From: Proteiniphilum propionicum | GTDB taxonomy: Bacteria; Bacteroidota; Bacteroidia; Bacteroidales; Dysgonomonadaceae | Assembly: GCF_022267555.1 (NCBI RefSeq) | Contig: NZ_CP073586.1 | Span: forward strand, 1,913,501 to 1,977,500 | Direction of reading: 5' to 3' | DNA: 64,000 nt | Shown here: positions 41,299 through 49,232 of the stretch, piece after piece | How positions within the stretch are numbered: position 1 is the first letter of the stretch | Layout of the letters: each line of letters begins with the position of its first letter | Translations under genes and position numbers: made by a program | Notes under the pieces: model-generated | Database searches by the model: none | What the model was told of the DNA's origin: nothing | What the model saw: the letters and a program-made list of their open reading frames with translations, nothing else

Positions 41299-41823
41299 AT
41301 GAGAAATGATTCTAGAAATATTTTCAATCGTAGTAGTATGCTTATTAGTACTATTATTCTTTTGGCTCTATTATCGCTTATTGGTTGCCGTAGTAAAAGA
41401 AATACATCCCGATATGAATTACATACTGTGGGATCTGAGCGAGTGGAACGAGTCATTGATTCAATTCGAATTGTGGAAGACAATCAACAAACAACAGAAC
41501 GAAGAGGATCGGAAACTGATCAATCATTCACCCGGGTTACTGAATTCGACTCAACAGGCACAGTACGACGCATACAGGAAACGTGGCGGGACCGACAGCG
41601 AATCGACGTGGTTACAAAAGAGCGATTTGGACGAACTGTTTCCGTAGCCGAAACAAATCAGCAAATCATCATTCGAGATACAGCTTCAACAGAAACAAAT
41701 GAAGTGGTAGAAGTCAAAACTGATTCCCGTCCAATCCAAGGTTTTGAATGGTTTTGGATAGTGCTTTCCGGAGTACTCGTTTTAACGGTAATAATTTACA
41801 TAATATATAACAGACTCAAATAA
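41299..41823 (+). CDS. Unimolecular spanin (u-spanin)-like lipoprotein
   Basis: 174 residues: a lipoprotein signal with lipobox LIGC (C30), a long polar periplasmic part, and a C-terminal transmembrane helix (FWIVLSGVLVLTVIIYIIYN). An outer-membrane lipid anchor at one end and an inner-membrane helix at the other is the u-spanin architecture, which fuses the two membranes at the final lysis step. Position right after holin and endolysin supports it. Confidence 0.75.
   Translation: MRNDSRNIFNRSSMLISTIILLALLSLIGCRSKRNTSRYELHTVGSERVERVIDSIRIVEDNQQTTERRGSETDQSFTRVTEFDSTGTVRRIQETWRDRQRIDVVTKERFGRTVSVAETNQQIIIRDTASTETNEVVEVKTDSRPIQGFEWFWIVLSGVLVLTVIIYIIYNRLK
41306..41647 (+). CDS. Embedded ORF with N-terminal membrane helix (uncertain)
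   Basis: A 113-codon frame inside the u-spanin gene (different frame) has a strong N-terminal helix (LEIFSIVVVCLLVLLFFWLY) and a polar tail. Nested Rz/Rz1-type genes are common in lysis cassettes, but the hydrophobic start is also expected by chance over a signal-peptide region. Kept as a low-confidence entry. Confidence 0.2.
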   Translation: MILEIFSIVVVCLLVLLFFWLYYRLLVAVVKEIHPDMNYILWDLSEWNESLIQFELWKTINKQQNEEDRKLINHSPGLLNSTQQAQYDAYRKRGGTDSESTWLQKSDLDELFP

Positions 41824-43394
41824 TGGCAATAATACAACAACCGGATGCTTTATCGATGTCAGGCAACATGAAAAAATTCATAGTGAGCTCCGGCACTCAG
41901 ATCTCCTTTGAGTTAAAAGAAGGTGATACTGTTTTGCTTTCTGCTACTTATGAGCCGGGCATGGATGGGCGTGCCACTATAGATATAAAAGATATCATAG
42001 AAAGCCGTCTTAATTATATTATTAAGTACGATAATATTTATGAACAAACAGAGTTGGTTAAGTCTTTTACTGCCACAATTGATGGTGTAACATCTGCTTT
42101 TAAAGTTATTCGTTCAGGAGTGGCCAACTTACAGGATACTCCTGCCAACTGGCTTAAAAACAATTTTCTAACATGGCAGCCACAAAATAAGTATGTCACT
42201 TACAACTCTCCTGAATGGCTCACTTACTATGCTCAAGAATCATGTAATATAATGTTGAAGGCATACCTTCCCGGCAACACAGTTCAAAATGTTAATCTGG
42301 GTGCTTGTGAACCCGGGAAGGCCTTCACTTTTAATTTGCAATACGCATTTATAGTCGGTAAATTAAATCAGCAGTATCCCACTTATTTTGATGTATGGGC
42401 AGAAACAACAGCCGGAATAAGACTCACGTACATACAGCGATATCTTTACAGCGATCCAAAATCAGAACAGGAACAATGGTTCATGTTTGAAAATAGTCTG
42501 GGCGGACTTGATACTGTTCGTGCTTCCGGTGACAGTGATTTCACTGGCCGGCACGATCATAAATTGTCAGCAATTGACAATTTCTCAGCTGAATATGATG
42601 TAGATACAGAGCGAACATATAATAAGAATACAGGGTACCTCGATAATTATGAACGTCGCTGGTTACTTGATTTCTTTCCATCCAAAAAGAAATATATTTA
42701 TCACCTTTCAGCTATACGTGCAATTGTGGTGACATATAGCGACGTGAAATATACGTCTTCTGATCTGCCATCAGAATACAACTTTACCTATAAATTCTCC
42801 GATGCTGACACCTCGGTTCTGTTAAACTTAATTCGAAATGAAGACATTCCGGCGGATATAACCATACCAAACCTTGACTCGCCGGATTTTCATTTACCCC
42901 CTCGGCTGAGTGAGTACCCGCTAGCTTACCTTCACGAGGGGGTAATTTTTCCTGTGTTTGATCCAAATTCGGAACAGGCACAGATAACTACGTTCGGCAG
43001 ATTGGTTGAACGTATTACGCAAGATGTATCGAATGCAGTTAAAGATAAAAGGCTATCGATGCGATTTCAGTTTTCAAATGGTAATTCATTTGCAAATACT
43101 CCATGGCAGACAACCGTAACGGTTCATGTCTTCCGGGGCTTTGACGAAATTACTGCCTCCATTCCTGCAGAAAACTGGGATTGGACCAGAGCTACTACTG
43201 ATCCGATTGATGATAATGCCTGGAATATATCACATGATAGAGTGACAGATACGCTTACTCTTCGCATGGATGATCAGCAGAATGATTTCGGTAATAATAT
43301 TTTTAAAGACCGTCAGTGTACATTTACTGTAACGGTTTTGGTACCTGACTCAGGAGAAACAATTTCACATACATTCAATTATGCGCCTTACTAG
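41823..43394 (+). CDS. Tail or fibre structural protein
   Basis: 523 residues, beta-rich without enzyme motifs (FIVSSGTQISFELKEGDTVL; AFTFNLQYAFIVGKLNQQYP; ending TFTVTVLVPDSGETISHTFN). First of a run of large beta-rich virion genes after the lysis cassette. A baseplate or fibre role is inferred from order only. Confidence 0.6.
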   Translation: MAIIQQPDALSMSGNMKKFIVSSGTQISFELKEGDTVLLSATYEPGMDGRATIDIKDIIESRLNYIIKYDNIYEQTELVKSFTATIDGVTSAFKVIRSGVANLQDTPANWLKNNFLTWQPQNKYVTYNSPEWLTYYAQESCNIMLKAYLPGNTVQNVNLGACEPGKAFTFNLQYAFIVGKLNQQYPTYFDVWAETTAGIRLTYIQRYLYSDPKSEQEQWFMFENSLGGLDTVRASGDSDFTGRHDHKLSAIDNFSAEYDVDTERTYNKNTGYLDNYERRWLLDFFPSKKKYIYHLSAIRAIVVTYSDVKYTSSDLPSEYNFTYKFSDADTSVLLNLIRNEDIPADITIPNLDSPDFHLPPRLSEYPLAYLHEGVIFPVFDPNSEQAQITTFGRLVERITQDVSNAVKDKRLSMRFQFSNGNSFANTPWQTTVTVHVFRGFDEITASIPAENWDWTRATTDPIDDNAWNISHDRVTDTLTLRMDDQQNDFGNNIFKDRQCTFTVTVLVPDSGETISHTFNYAPY

Positions 43395-44502
43395 TGATTT
43401 AATACGAAATTTCAGTCCGCTCAACAAAACATTTTCACTTTTGGTTGAAGGTGGTGCGGTTACGCAAATATACTACCCTGACAAAAATGAATGGGTACCT
43501 GATCATGCAATTACTCCGGTGGTAATTTATCCACGGTGCAGTATCGTCGATCCTGATCAGATACTTCCAAATGGACTGGTAAATAAAGAACTCAGCGGCA
43601 TTACTTGGCGTGCAAATGGGAGTAGTGTTGCAGGTAACAGCAATTATCAGATAGATACTTCTACCGGTGATAGCCGGGGAACATTGCTGGTAATGCAAAA
43701 TGTACCTGCAGGTCAGCAAATAGAACTGGAATTTGAAGCTCAGTATTTCGACACACGCACGGGAGACTGGATCAAGTTTGCCGGCAATATGATGTTGAAC
43801 ACCAATATTGCGGCCAATGAAATTATCTCTATTGAGGTTGACAGCCCTGCAGTAGTGGAATATAATCCTATTGCGGAACAGTTTTTATTTAAATTAACTC
43901 CGACATCCAGGCTTGGCGGTATCCAGATAACCGGTGCTAATACTAAATATTTTCTTAAGATATTAGAAAACGGAATTGAGCGAGAGGTTGATCCAATTGA
44001 TGATCTTGAGTTTCAAAGCATCGATGCTGAAGGAGTCTGCACTTTTGACATGAGATTTGTTCCTGAGAAAAAGAACTACAGATTGTATGTTGATTACGTA
44101 CGTACAGGTGATGTTGTCCCGGCAGCTCCAACTGCACGTGCTGCACTTATTGATTTTTCTCTTCGTCGCAGATATGAACCCTTTACTATTGATCTGAAAG
44201 ATTTCGGACCAATACAGCCATGGCAACGACAGTATTATATTGAGGCAGTAATAATTTTAGCATCTTCCGGCCAGATATTATCAGAGCCTAATCGATTCTT
44301 CAATATTGAGTATCTCTACAAGCATATAGGAGTTGAGCAGCATATTGCTTATGGCAATAATGCCACGCTTGATATACCGGCATATATGATAAGCTTTGAT
44401 TCTCAAATATTGCTCGACATTGAAGAGAAAAGTCAATTGATGGCTTTATCAAATGCAGGCTTTGTTTTGACAGACAATGGTAAGGTACTAGTAACAAATT
44501 AG
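43381..44502 (+). CDS. Tail or fibre structural protein
   Basis: 373 residues, beta-rich with an Ig-like feel (FSLLVEGGAVTQIYYPDKNE; GTLLVMQNVPAGQQIELEFE). Overlaps the previous gene by 14 bp. No family recognised. Confidence 0.6.
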   Translation: MRLTSDLIRNFSPLNKTFSLLVEGGAVTQIYYPDKNEWVPDHAITPVVIYPRCSIVDPDQILPNGLVNKELSGITWRANGSSVAGNSNYQIDTSTGDSRGTLLVMQNVPAGQQIELEFEAQYFDTRTGDWIKFAGNMMLNTNIAANEIISIEVDSPAVVEYNPIAEQFLFKLTPTSRLGGIQITGANTKYFLKILENGIEREVDPIDDLEFQSIDAEGVCTFDMRFVPEKKNYRLYVDYVRTGDVVPAAPTARAALIDFSLRRRYEPFTIDLKDFGPIQPWQRQYYIEAVIILASSGQILSEPNRFFNIEYLYKHIGVEQHIAYGNNATLDIPAYMISFDSQILLDIEEKSQLMALSNAGFVLTDNGKVLVTN

Positions 44503-44506
44503 AATT

Positions 44507-44728
44507 ATGAACTACGCAAAAATAAAAATTTCATCACTGCCCGATCCGGCAATAGCTAACCGTCGTCTTGCTTATAACGGATATATTTTAATAAATGAAA
44601 AGGATGTTGCAGGTTTCCATACAGGCACGTTCGAAGATTTTGTAATTAGCCTGGGCGGCACACTTCTTACAGCACACGAAGCAAAAGTTGAACTTTCAAA
44701 AAACAAATACAAATGGTACAGCAAGTAA
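44507..44728 (+). CDS. Small hypothetical tail-region protein
   Basis: 73 residues (MNYAKIKISSLPDPAIANRR). Overlaps the next gene by 16 bp in another frame. Unknown function. Confidence 0.55.
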   Translation: MNYAKIKISSLPDPAIANRRLAYNGYILINEKDVAGFHTGTFEDFVISLGGTLLTAHEAKVELSKNKYKWYSK

Positions 44729-45756
44729 ATGATAGTTTCACCGTAATACTTCTATCAAAAGGAGATTCTCCAACGGTTTTTCTTGAAGCTAATCCGCTTC
44801 TTTGGCAAGGCATAAGCTCCGATGGGCTTACAATTGTTCCTGATTTCAAGATACCGGCCAACCAACCGGTAATAAAACCAAAAATTTTATCTTCTCTGCA
44901 GTCTGCCTATATAAATATAATCCCTGAGTCAGATCGCTGGTGGTACAATGATCAGGAGCTTACATTTGATGCAAATGGAAATGTAACTGCTCCTGCAGCT
45001 TATGTCGGACTTTTCAAAAGAGATAAAGTTGCCGGCACACTTAAGGTTATTGACAACCTGGTATCGATGACAAATAAAACTCCGGATACGATTAAATTTG
45101 AAGGAGTGATTGAGACTGGTGGCACCACAACTGTAGTTTCTCATACTATTCGCGTGCAAATTGAAGAGATGGCCGGTTCAACATACTCAGGCCAGGTACA
45201 ACTGTCATCTACTACCATTGATGCTCCGGATGCAGTGATAACTGCAACGGCCAGACTTTTTGCAGCAGCTGCAGAAATAACCACGGGGTTTCAAGTTAAT
45301 TATTATGAAGCGGTGCCACTCTCTCAGAATCCCAGCGGCTGGGTGCCTTTTAAACCCGGGTCCGGCAAAGTAGTTACGATTGGAGCAGTTGATGTAGACA
45401 GTCGTCAGCTATTCAAGGCAGATTTCATTGTCAACAGCAATGTAGTGTCCACGGTCATTTTTGCAATTTATGACACCCAGGATCCTTACATGATCAGCAT
45501 GCCTTTCAAAACAAAATATATCACGAAAGATGAGTCAACCACAGCTACACTTAGTCTTATAGATCGGAAAACCGGAGCAACAGTATCCGGAGTAACCTGG
45601 GAAATGTGGCATCAAGATACACTTGGTAGAATAGTGGATATATCCACTCCTGTAGTGAATAACGTGGTTACAATTAAAGGTAGCGATTTAGAACAGCTTA
45701 ATAATGAAGGTGAAAAAATAGGTTCTATAAGAACTTATATCACAGCAACAAAATAA
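44713..45756 (+). CDS. Beta-rich tail/fibre protein
   Basis: 347 residues built of repeated beta segments (DSFTVILLSKGDSPTVFLEA; STTIDAPDAVITATARLFAA; STTATLSLIDRKTGATVSGV), resembling tandem Ig-like domains. Likely a fibre or baseplate component. Confidence 0.55.
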   Translation: MVQQVNDSFTVILLSKGDSPTVFLEANPLLWQGISSDGLTIVPDFKIPANQPVIKPKILSSLQSAYINIIPESDRWWYNDQELTFDANGNVTAPAAYVGLFKRDKVAGTLKVIDNLVSMTNKTPDTIKFEGVIETGGTTTVVSHTIRVQIEEMAGSTYSGQVQLSSTTIDAPDAVITATARLFAAAAEITTGFQVNYYEAVPLSQNPSGWVPFKPGSGKVVTIGAVDVDSRQLFKADFIVNSNVVSTVIFAIYDTQDPYMISMPFKTKYITKDESTTATLSLIDRKTGATVSGVTWEMWHQDTLGRIVDISTPVVNNVVTIKGSDLEQLNNEGEKIGSIRTYITATK

Positions 45757-45761
45757 CACTT

Positions 45762-46958
45762 ATGGGTAAAAAATATCATAGTTATTTTGATGTAGGATTA
45801 ATGCCAAAAGATGGGACACAAGGTGATCCCGGACCCACCTATTATCCTGCCGGGATTTATGATGATACCATAGAATATGTACGTACTAAAATACATGCCC
45901 CTTATGTGATAACTGTAAGTGGCCAATATTATGTTCTTGAAAAGTTTGGAATAACAAAGGGTGTAGATCCGGAAACAGACACTACAGGAACATGGGTTAT
46001 ATTTGATTTTATAAAATATGCTTTTTTTGAAGTTGCGATGGTCAACTTTGGAAAGATAGCTGCTGCGGTTTTCTCAGGTAATGTAATGATGAGTCAGTAT
46101 GGGATTGATGGGACAAATAATTATAAAAACTATTCCGGTGAAGCTGGTGCCTGGCAACCAAATATACTATTCAATTTTTTAACAGGATCTGGTCATTTAG
46201 CTGGTGGTAATATAAAATGGGATGAGGAGGGCAATTCATTGTTTACCGGGTCAATCCAATCCTCTGATGAAGGCAACAAAATTGTTATTGATGGCGGGGA
46301 TAGGAGTCTGAAAATGATAAATAAATACGACAAACAACTTGTCAATTTTTATTTCTATGAAGGCACGAGCGGCTGGGGAACTTCATATCCTGTTTTAAGG
46401 ATGGACTTATGGCGTAAAGATGCTATAGGTGAATGGACATGGGATGATTATACGGATTATTCACCATTTGGTATAGATTTTAGAAGCTGGGATAACAGTC
46501 TTCCTTGGGTCGGTCAGTTAAATTCTTCCAGTATGAATATTTCGTATGGCTGGGAGGGAACTGCAAGCGAGAGAAGAATTTCAATAAATCTATTCGATGA
46601 CCAGTATCTTGAAATGAGGATGAAGGGGTCAGTAATATCAAACCTGTCTTTAAAGCCAAGGATAATCTTAGGAAGTAGCTCTGTGTGGCTTGACCACTGG
46701 GATGTGTTTGTTACATGCTATAATACTGCGAACATTAATGTTTACTTGCCTTCCTCCCCTTCTCTTGGTGCTATTAAATTTATACGCAGAATGAATGCTT
46801 CATCCATAACTGTTATGGGAAATGGCAAGCAAATCTCTCATGGGAATGGCTCTATATCAACATCTATTCCAGCTGGATCAGGTCGTGGTGATACTGCGGT
46901 CTTTTTTTGGGATGGTCAATATTGGACTTATAATTATTGGGTGAGAGATCCAAATTAA
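45762..46958 (+). CDS. Tail fibre protein
   Basis: 398 residues. A short collagen-like segment (KDGTQGDPGPTYYPAG) near the N-terminus is followed by a fibre repeat region (VFSGNVMMSQYGIDGTNNYK; GSGHLAGGNIKWDEEGNSLF). The C-terminal ~200 residues form a beta-rich head. Probable receptor-contact fibre, next to the DGR target. Confidence 0.65.
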   Translation: MGKKYHSYFDVGLMPKDGTQGDPGPTYYPAGIYDDTIEYVRTKIHAPYVITVSGQYYVLEKFGITKGVDPETDTTGTWVIFDFIKYAFFEVAMVNFGKIAAAVFSGNVMMSQYGIDGTNNYKNYSGEAGAWQPNILFNFLTGSGHLAGGNIKWDEEGNSLFTGSIQSSDEGNKIVIDGGDRSLKMINKYDKQLVNFYFYEGTSGWGTSYPVLRMDLWRKDAIGEWTWDDYTDYSPFGIDFRSWDNSLPWVGQLNSSSMNISYGWEGTASERRISINLFDDQYLEMRMKGSVISNLSLKPRIILGSSSVWLDHWDVFVTCYNTANINVYLPSSPSLGAIKFIRRMNASSITVMGNGKQISHGNGSISTSIPAGSGRGDTAVFFWDGQYWTYNYWVRDPN

Positions 46959-46969
46959 TAAAAAATAAT

Positions 46970-47257
46970 ATGAAAAAGATAAACTTTGAAGAAATGGAGT
47001 TTTTTCTGAACATCGAAAAAACTCAAAAAAGAACACAGGACGTTAAGAGTCAGTTCGCGAATGCTATATATGTAAGTGCAACGGGCATTGAAATGCATGC
47101 CCTGGCCATGAAGATATATAATTCAAAAGGTGCTACCGAATTTACAGACAAAGAGTGTAGTATGATTCAGCAAGTAACAAACCAGTTTACACCTATGTTT
47201 ATTGATGCAATAAACAACGTTCTCGACAAACAGGATAACAACAAAAATGAAAAATAA
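46970..47257 (+). CDS. Small helical protein upstream of the DGR target
   Basis: 95 residues from ATG 46970, mostly alpha-helical (FEEMEFFLNIEKTQKRTQDV; ATEFTDKECSMIQQVTNQFT). It lies 6 bp before the DGR target gene. Avd, the DGR accessory factor, is a small helical-bundle protein, but usually basic and between target and RT; this one is near neutral and upstream. Chaperone or tail-assembly role equally possible. Confidence 0.55.
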   Translation: MKKINFEEMEFFLNIEKTQKRTQDVKSQFANAIYVSATGIEMHALAMKIYNSKGATEFTDKECSMIQQVTNQFTPMFIDAINNVLDKQDNNKNEK

Positions 47258-47263
47258 AACATT

Positions 47264-48673
47264 ATGGCAACAGAAACTCAAGAAGTAAAATTACTCGAAG
47301 ATCTTGCATCATTTGACATTGCTGATAAACTAATGGTGTACAGCAAAAAATACAACAAATTAGGCTTTCTGCCTGCAGGTCTTTTAAGCAGTAGTTCCGG
47401 TTACGCTGCACGTCGCTGGAATGTAAATAACAGTTCTCCTATTGGTGAAGCAGTCGGAGACATTGATTATCTGAGAAACCTTCCATCCTTACTTGGACTT
47501 GGTTGTTATCTAGTTGACAATAATCATAACCGGCGCAAGCTCGATCCTACAAACCATTACAAGTTTGCCGACGGAAATGTAGCAGCTCTTGATGGCTCAA
47601 TGGGACATTACATGTGGGGTTGGGGAACAAACTGGTATTACAGCTGGTGGGTCGAAGGTAATTATTACTATGAAGCTGCATCCTTAAAACCAATACTTGG
47701 CAGAATGAATTATGCTATACCTGTAGCAAGTATGTCAGCTATTGGCGGCGGTGTTATAGACAGAGATACAGACACACTTGTATCCTATATTAATAATTCA
47801 GCTCGATATCGTGGAGGTAACAACAATGCAACACTGGATGGAGCTTACAATACCCAGTTAGGTAGAGCCGCCTCAAATTTATCTGCGATATCATTTAGTA
47901 GCATGGCTGTTAAAAATGGTCCCGGCTGGAATTCATTATTCTACGCACATCACGCTATGGCAGCTGCACTGTCACGAATAATATTCGGAACACGTCATTT
48001 GCAAACAGCTTTTAATCCAAATAAGGATGCTAATGGTTTATTTCAGGGTGGTCTTGGTCCAGGAGTATCAAACGTAAACGGTACACAATGGAGTGATAAG
48101 TTTGGCTATCATAGTTTTGTACCAACTGATATAGGAATAGATCTGGCTGATGGATGCGGTGAAGCACCCTATGCTGTACCGGATCTTGATGGTACCACAT
48201 GGACTAATGTGAATGTTCCGGTATTTTTTGGTTATAAAAACATGTTCGGTCTGCTAAATAAATGGGAATACGGCTTGATTATTGATAAAGCAGCAGACGG
48301 TTCCACCGGTGATGTATATATTCTACCAAAATTTTATTCAGAGTTTAATTATAATTCGCTCGCCGGACTTAAAAAAGTCGGAACAATTCCTGCAGGGAAT
48401 GGATATATTTCACAGTTGAACATGACACATCTTTGCCACAAGCCGACAGAAAATATCGGATCAGAATCAACATATTACGCAGATCATCAGTATAACAACA
48501 CCTCTACAGGTCTTCGTGTTTCTGCTGTTGGTGGTACTGCTAGCTATGGTGGCGTTGCTGGTCCGGAGTGCTTGGATGCGTCTAATGCGCCCTCGTCGGT
48601 CATTGGTGTCTATGGCTCGCCGCTCTGCGAAACGGAAAGCGACTGGGACACAACGCCTGTCTTGGTTGTCTAG
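47264..48673 (+). CDS. DGR variable target protein (fibre-tip ligand-binding protein)
   Basis: 469 residues. The N-terminal half contains AARRWNVNNSSPIGEAVGDI and a Gly/Asn/Tyr-rich body with a GWNSLFYAHHAMAAAL helix. The C-terminal ~150 residues look like a formylglycine-enzyme/C-type-lectin fold that displays variability. Residues ~415-455 are encoded by the 122-bp variable repeat, and 14 residues follow it. Predicted to bind the host receptor at the virion tip, diversified by mutagenic retrohoming. Confidence 0.88.
   Translation: MATETQEVKLLEDLASFDIADKLMVYSKKYNKLGFLPAGLLSSSSGYAARRWNVNNSSPIGEAVGDIDYLRNLPSLLGLGCYLVDNNHNRRKLDPTNHYKFADGNVAALDGSMGHYMWGWGTNWYYSWWVEGNYYYEAASLKPILGRMNYAIPVASMSAIGGGVIDRDTDTLVSYINNSARYRGGNNNATLDGAYNTQLGRAASNLSAISFSSMAVKNGPGWNSLFYAHHAMAAALSRIIFGTRHLQTAFNPNKDANGLFQGGLGPGVSNVNGTQWSDKFGYHSFVPTDIGIDLADGCGEAPYAVPDLDGTTWTNVNVPVFFGYKNMFGLLNKWEYGLIIDKAADGSTGDVYILPKFYSEFNYNSLAGLKKVGTIPAGNGYISQLNMTHLCHKPTENIGSESTYYADHQYNNTSTGLRVSAVGGTASYGGVAGPECLDASNAPSSVIGVYGSPLCETESDWDTTPVLVV
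48507..48628 (+). repeat. DGR variable repeat (VR)
   Basis: 122 bp, same length as the template at 48863-48984. 15 of its positions differ from the template, and every one is an A in the template (A to G, T or C). The changed codons give T, S, Y, V, C, D, S, S, I, V and C where the template has mostly Asn (AAY). Non-adenine positions are all identical. Confidence 0.97.
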
Positions 48674-48674
48674 A

Positions 48675-48699
48675 GTTGCCGGGGTGAACACCCCGCAAC
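48675..48699 (+). promoter_or_regulatory. Hairpin 1 downstream of VR
   Basis: GTTGC/GCAAC plus GGGGT/ACCCC arms with one bulged C and a GAAC tetraloop, starting 2 bp after the target gene's stop. DGRs often need a hairpin or cruciform after VR for efficient homing. Confidence 0.55.
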
Positions 48700-48711
48700 C
48701 AAAGCAAACAG

Positions 48712-48727
48712 TGCCCCGGTAGGGGCA
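48712..48727 (+). promoter_or_regulatory. Hairpin 2 downstream of VR, with a GRNA tetraloop
   Basis: TGCCCC-GGTA-GGGGCA: a perfect 6-bp stem with a GGTA loop, matching the GRNA tetraloop of phage DGR homing hairpins. It lies 84 bp after VR. Either this or hairpin 1 could serve homing; it may also end the target transcript. Confidence 0.6.
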
Positions 48728-48805
48728 GGGGGTATTTCACTTTTAGTGAAATCAAAAATAGAAAGAGTTCTTTGACATATTTTTTCATATTTAGGATTTA
48801 AACAT

Positions 48806-48813
48806 TATCTTTG
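48806..48813 (+). promoter_or_regulatory. -7 element upstream of the template repeat
   Basis: TATCTTTG (TAnnTTTG) 50 bp before the TR. It would start a template RNA at about 48820, led by the hairpin GGTTCGTT/AATGAACC (48818-48837). Confidence 0.5.
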
Positions 48814-48862
48814 TTGCGGTTCGTTAAAGAATGAACCAGGTTGTTGTTTCTTGAGTCCTGCT

Positions 48863-48984
48863 CAGGTCTTCGTGTTTCTGCTGTTGGTGGTAATGCTAAC
48901 AATGGTGGCAATGCTGGTCCGGAGTACTTGAATGCGAATAATGCGCCCTCGACGGTCAATGGTAACTATGGCTCGCCGCTCAAC
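48863..48984 (+). repeat. DGR template repeat (TR)
   Basis: 122 bp, pairs with VR at 48507-48628. It is enriched in AAY codons (ten in the VR reading frame), which gives the widest amino-acid choice after adenine mutagenesis. The frame remains open to TAA at 49018-49020 (NFKGESLSASLL), like an ancestral gene end. Confidence 0.97.
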
Positions 48985-49232
48985 TTTAAAGGAGAGAGTT
49001 TGTCAGCTTCTCTCCTATAAAATGAGACAAGACCTCACCCCACGGTGAAAAATTCACAACAAACATGAAGTGCTGGTAGGCTTCCCACCCGGGAAGTTCG
49101 ACGGCAGGGAATTAAAAAAAGCAGACAATCCGATTTACACCGCACACACCGAAAAGACCCACATTCTTTATTAACACCGCAATACACCGTTCAAACACCG
49201 CATGACACTTAACCACTTTTTGTCACACGGTT
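48985..49232 (+). ncRNA. TR-RNA 3' region between template and RT (structured spacer)
   Basis: No protein gene. Contains hairpins GGAGAGA/TCTCTCC (48991-48997 and 49009-49015) and CTTCCC/GGGAAG (49081-49086 and 49091-49096). In studied DGRs the RNA just past TR binds RT and primes cDNA synthesis; this spacer is the natural candidate. Confidence 0.5.

Noticed and set aside
42784-42981. Minus-strand ORF in the tail gene at 41823
   Set aside because: Shadow of a long coding frame; the GC-rich patch there codes normally on the plus strand.
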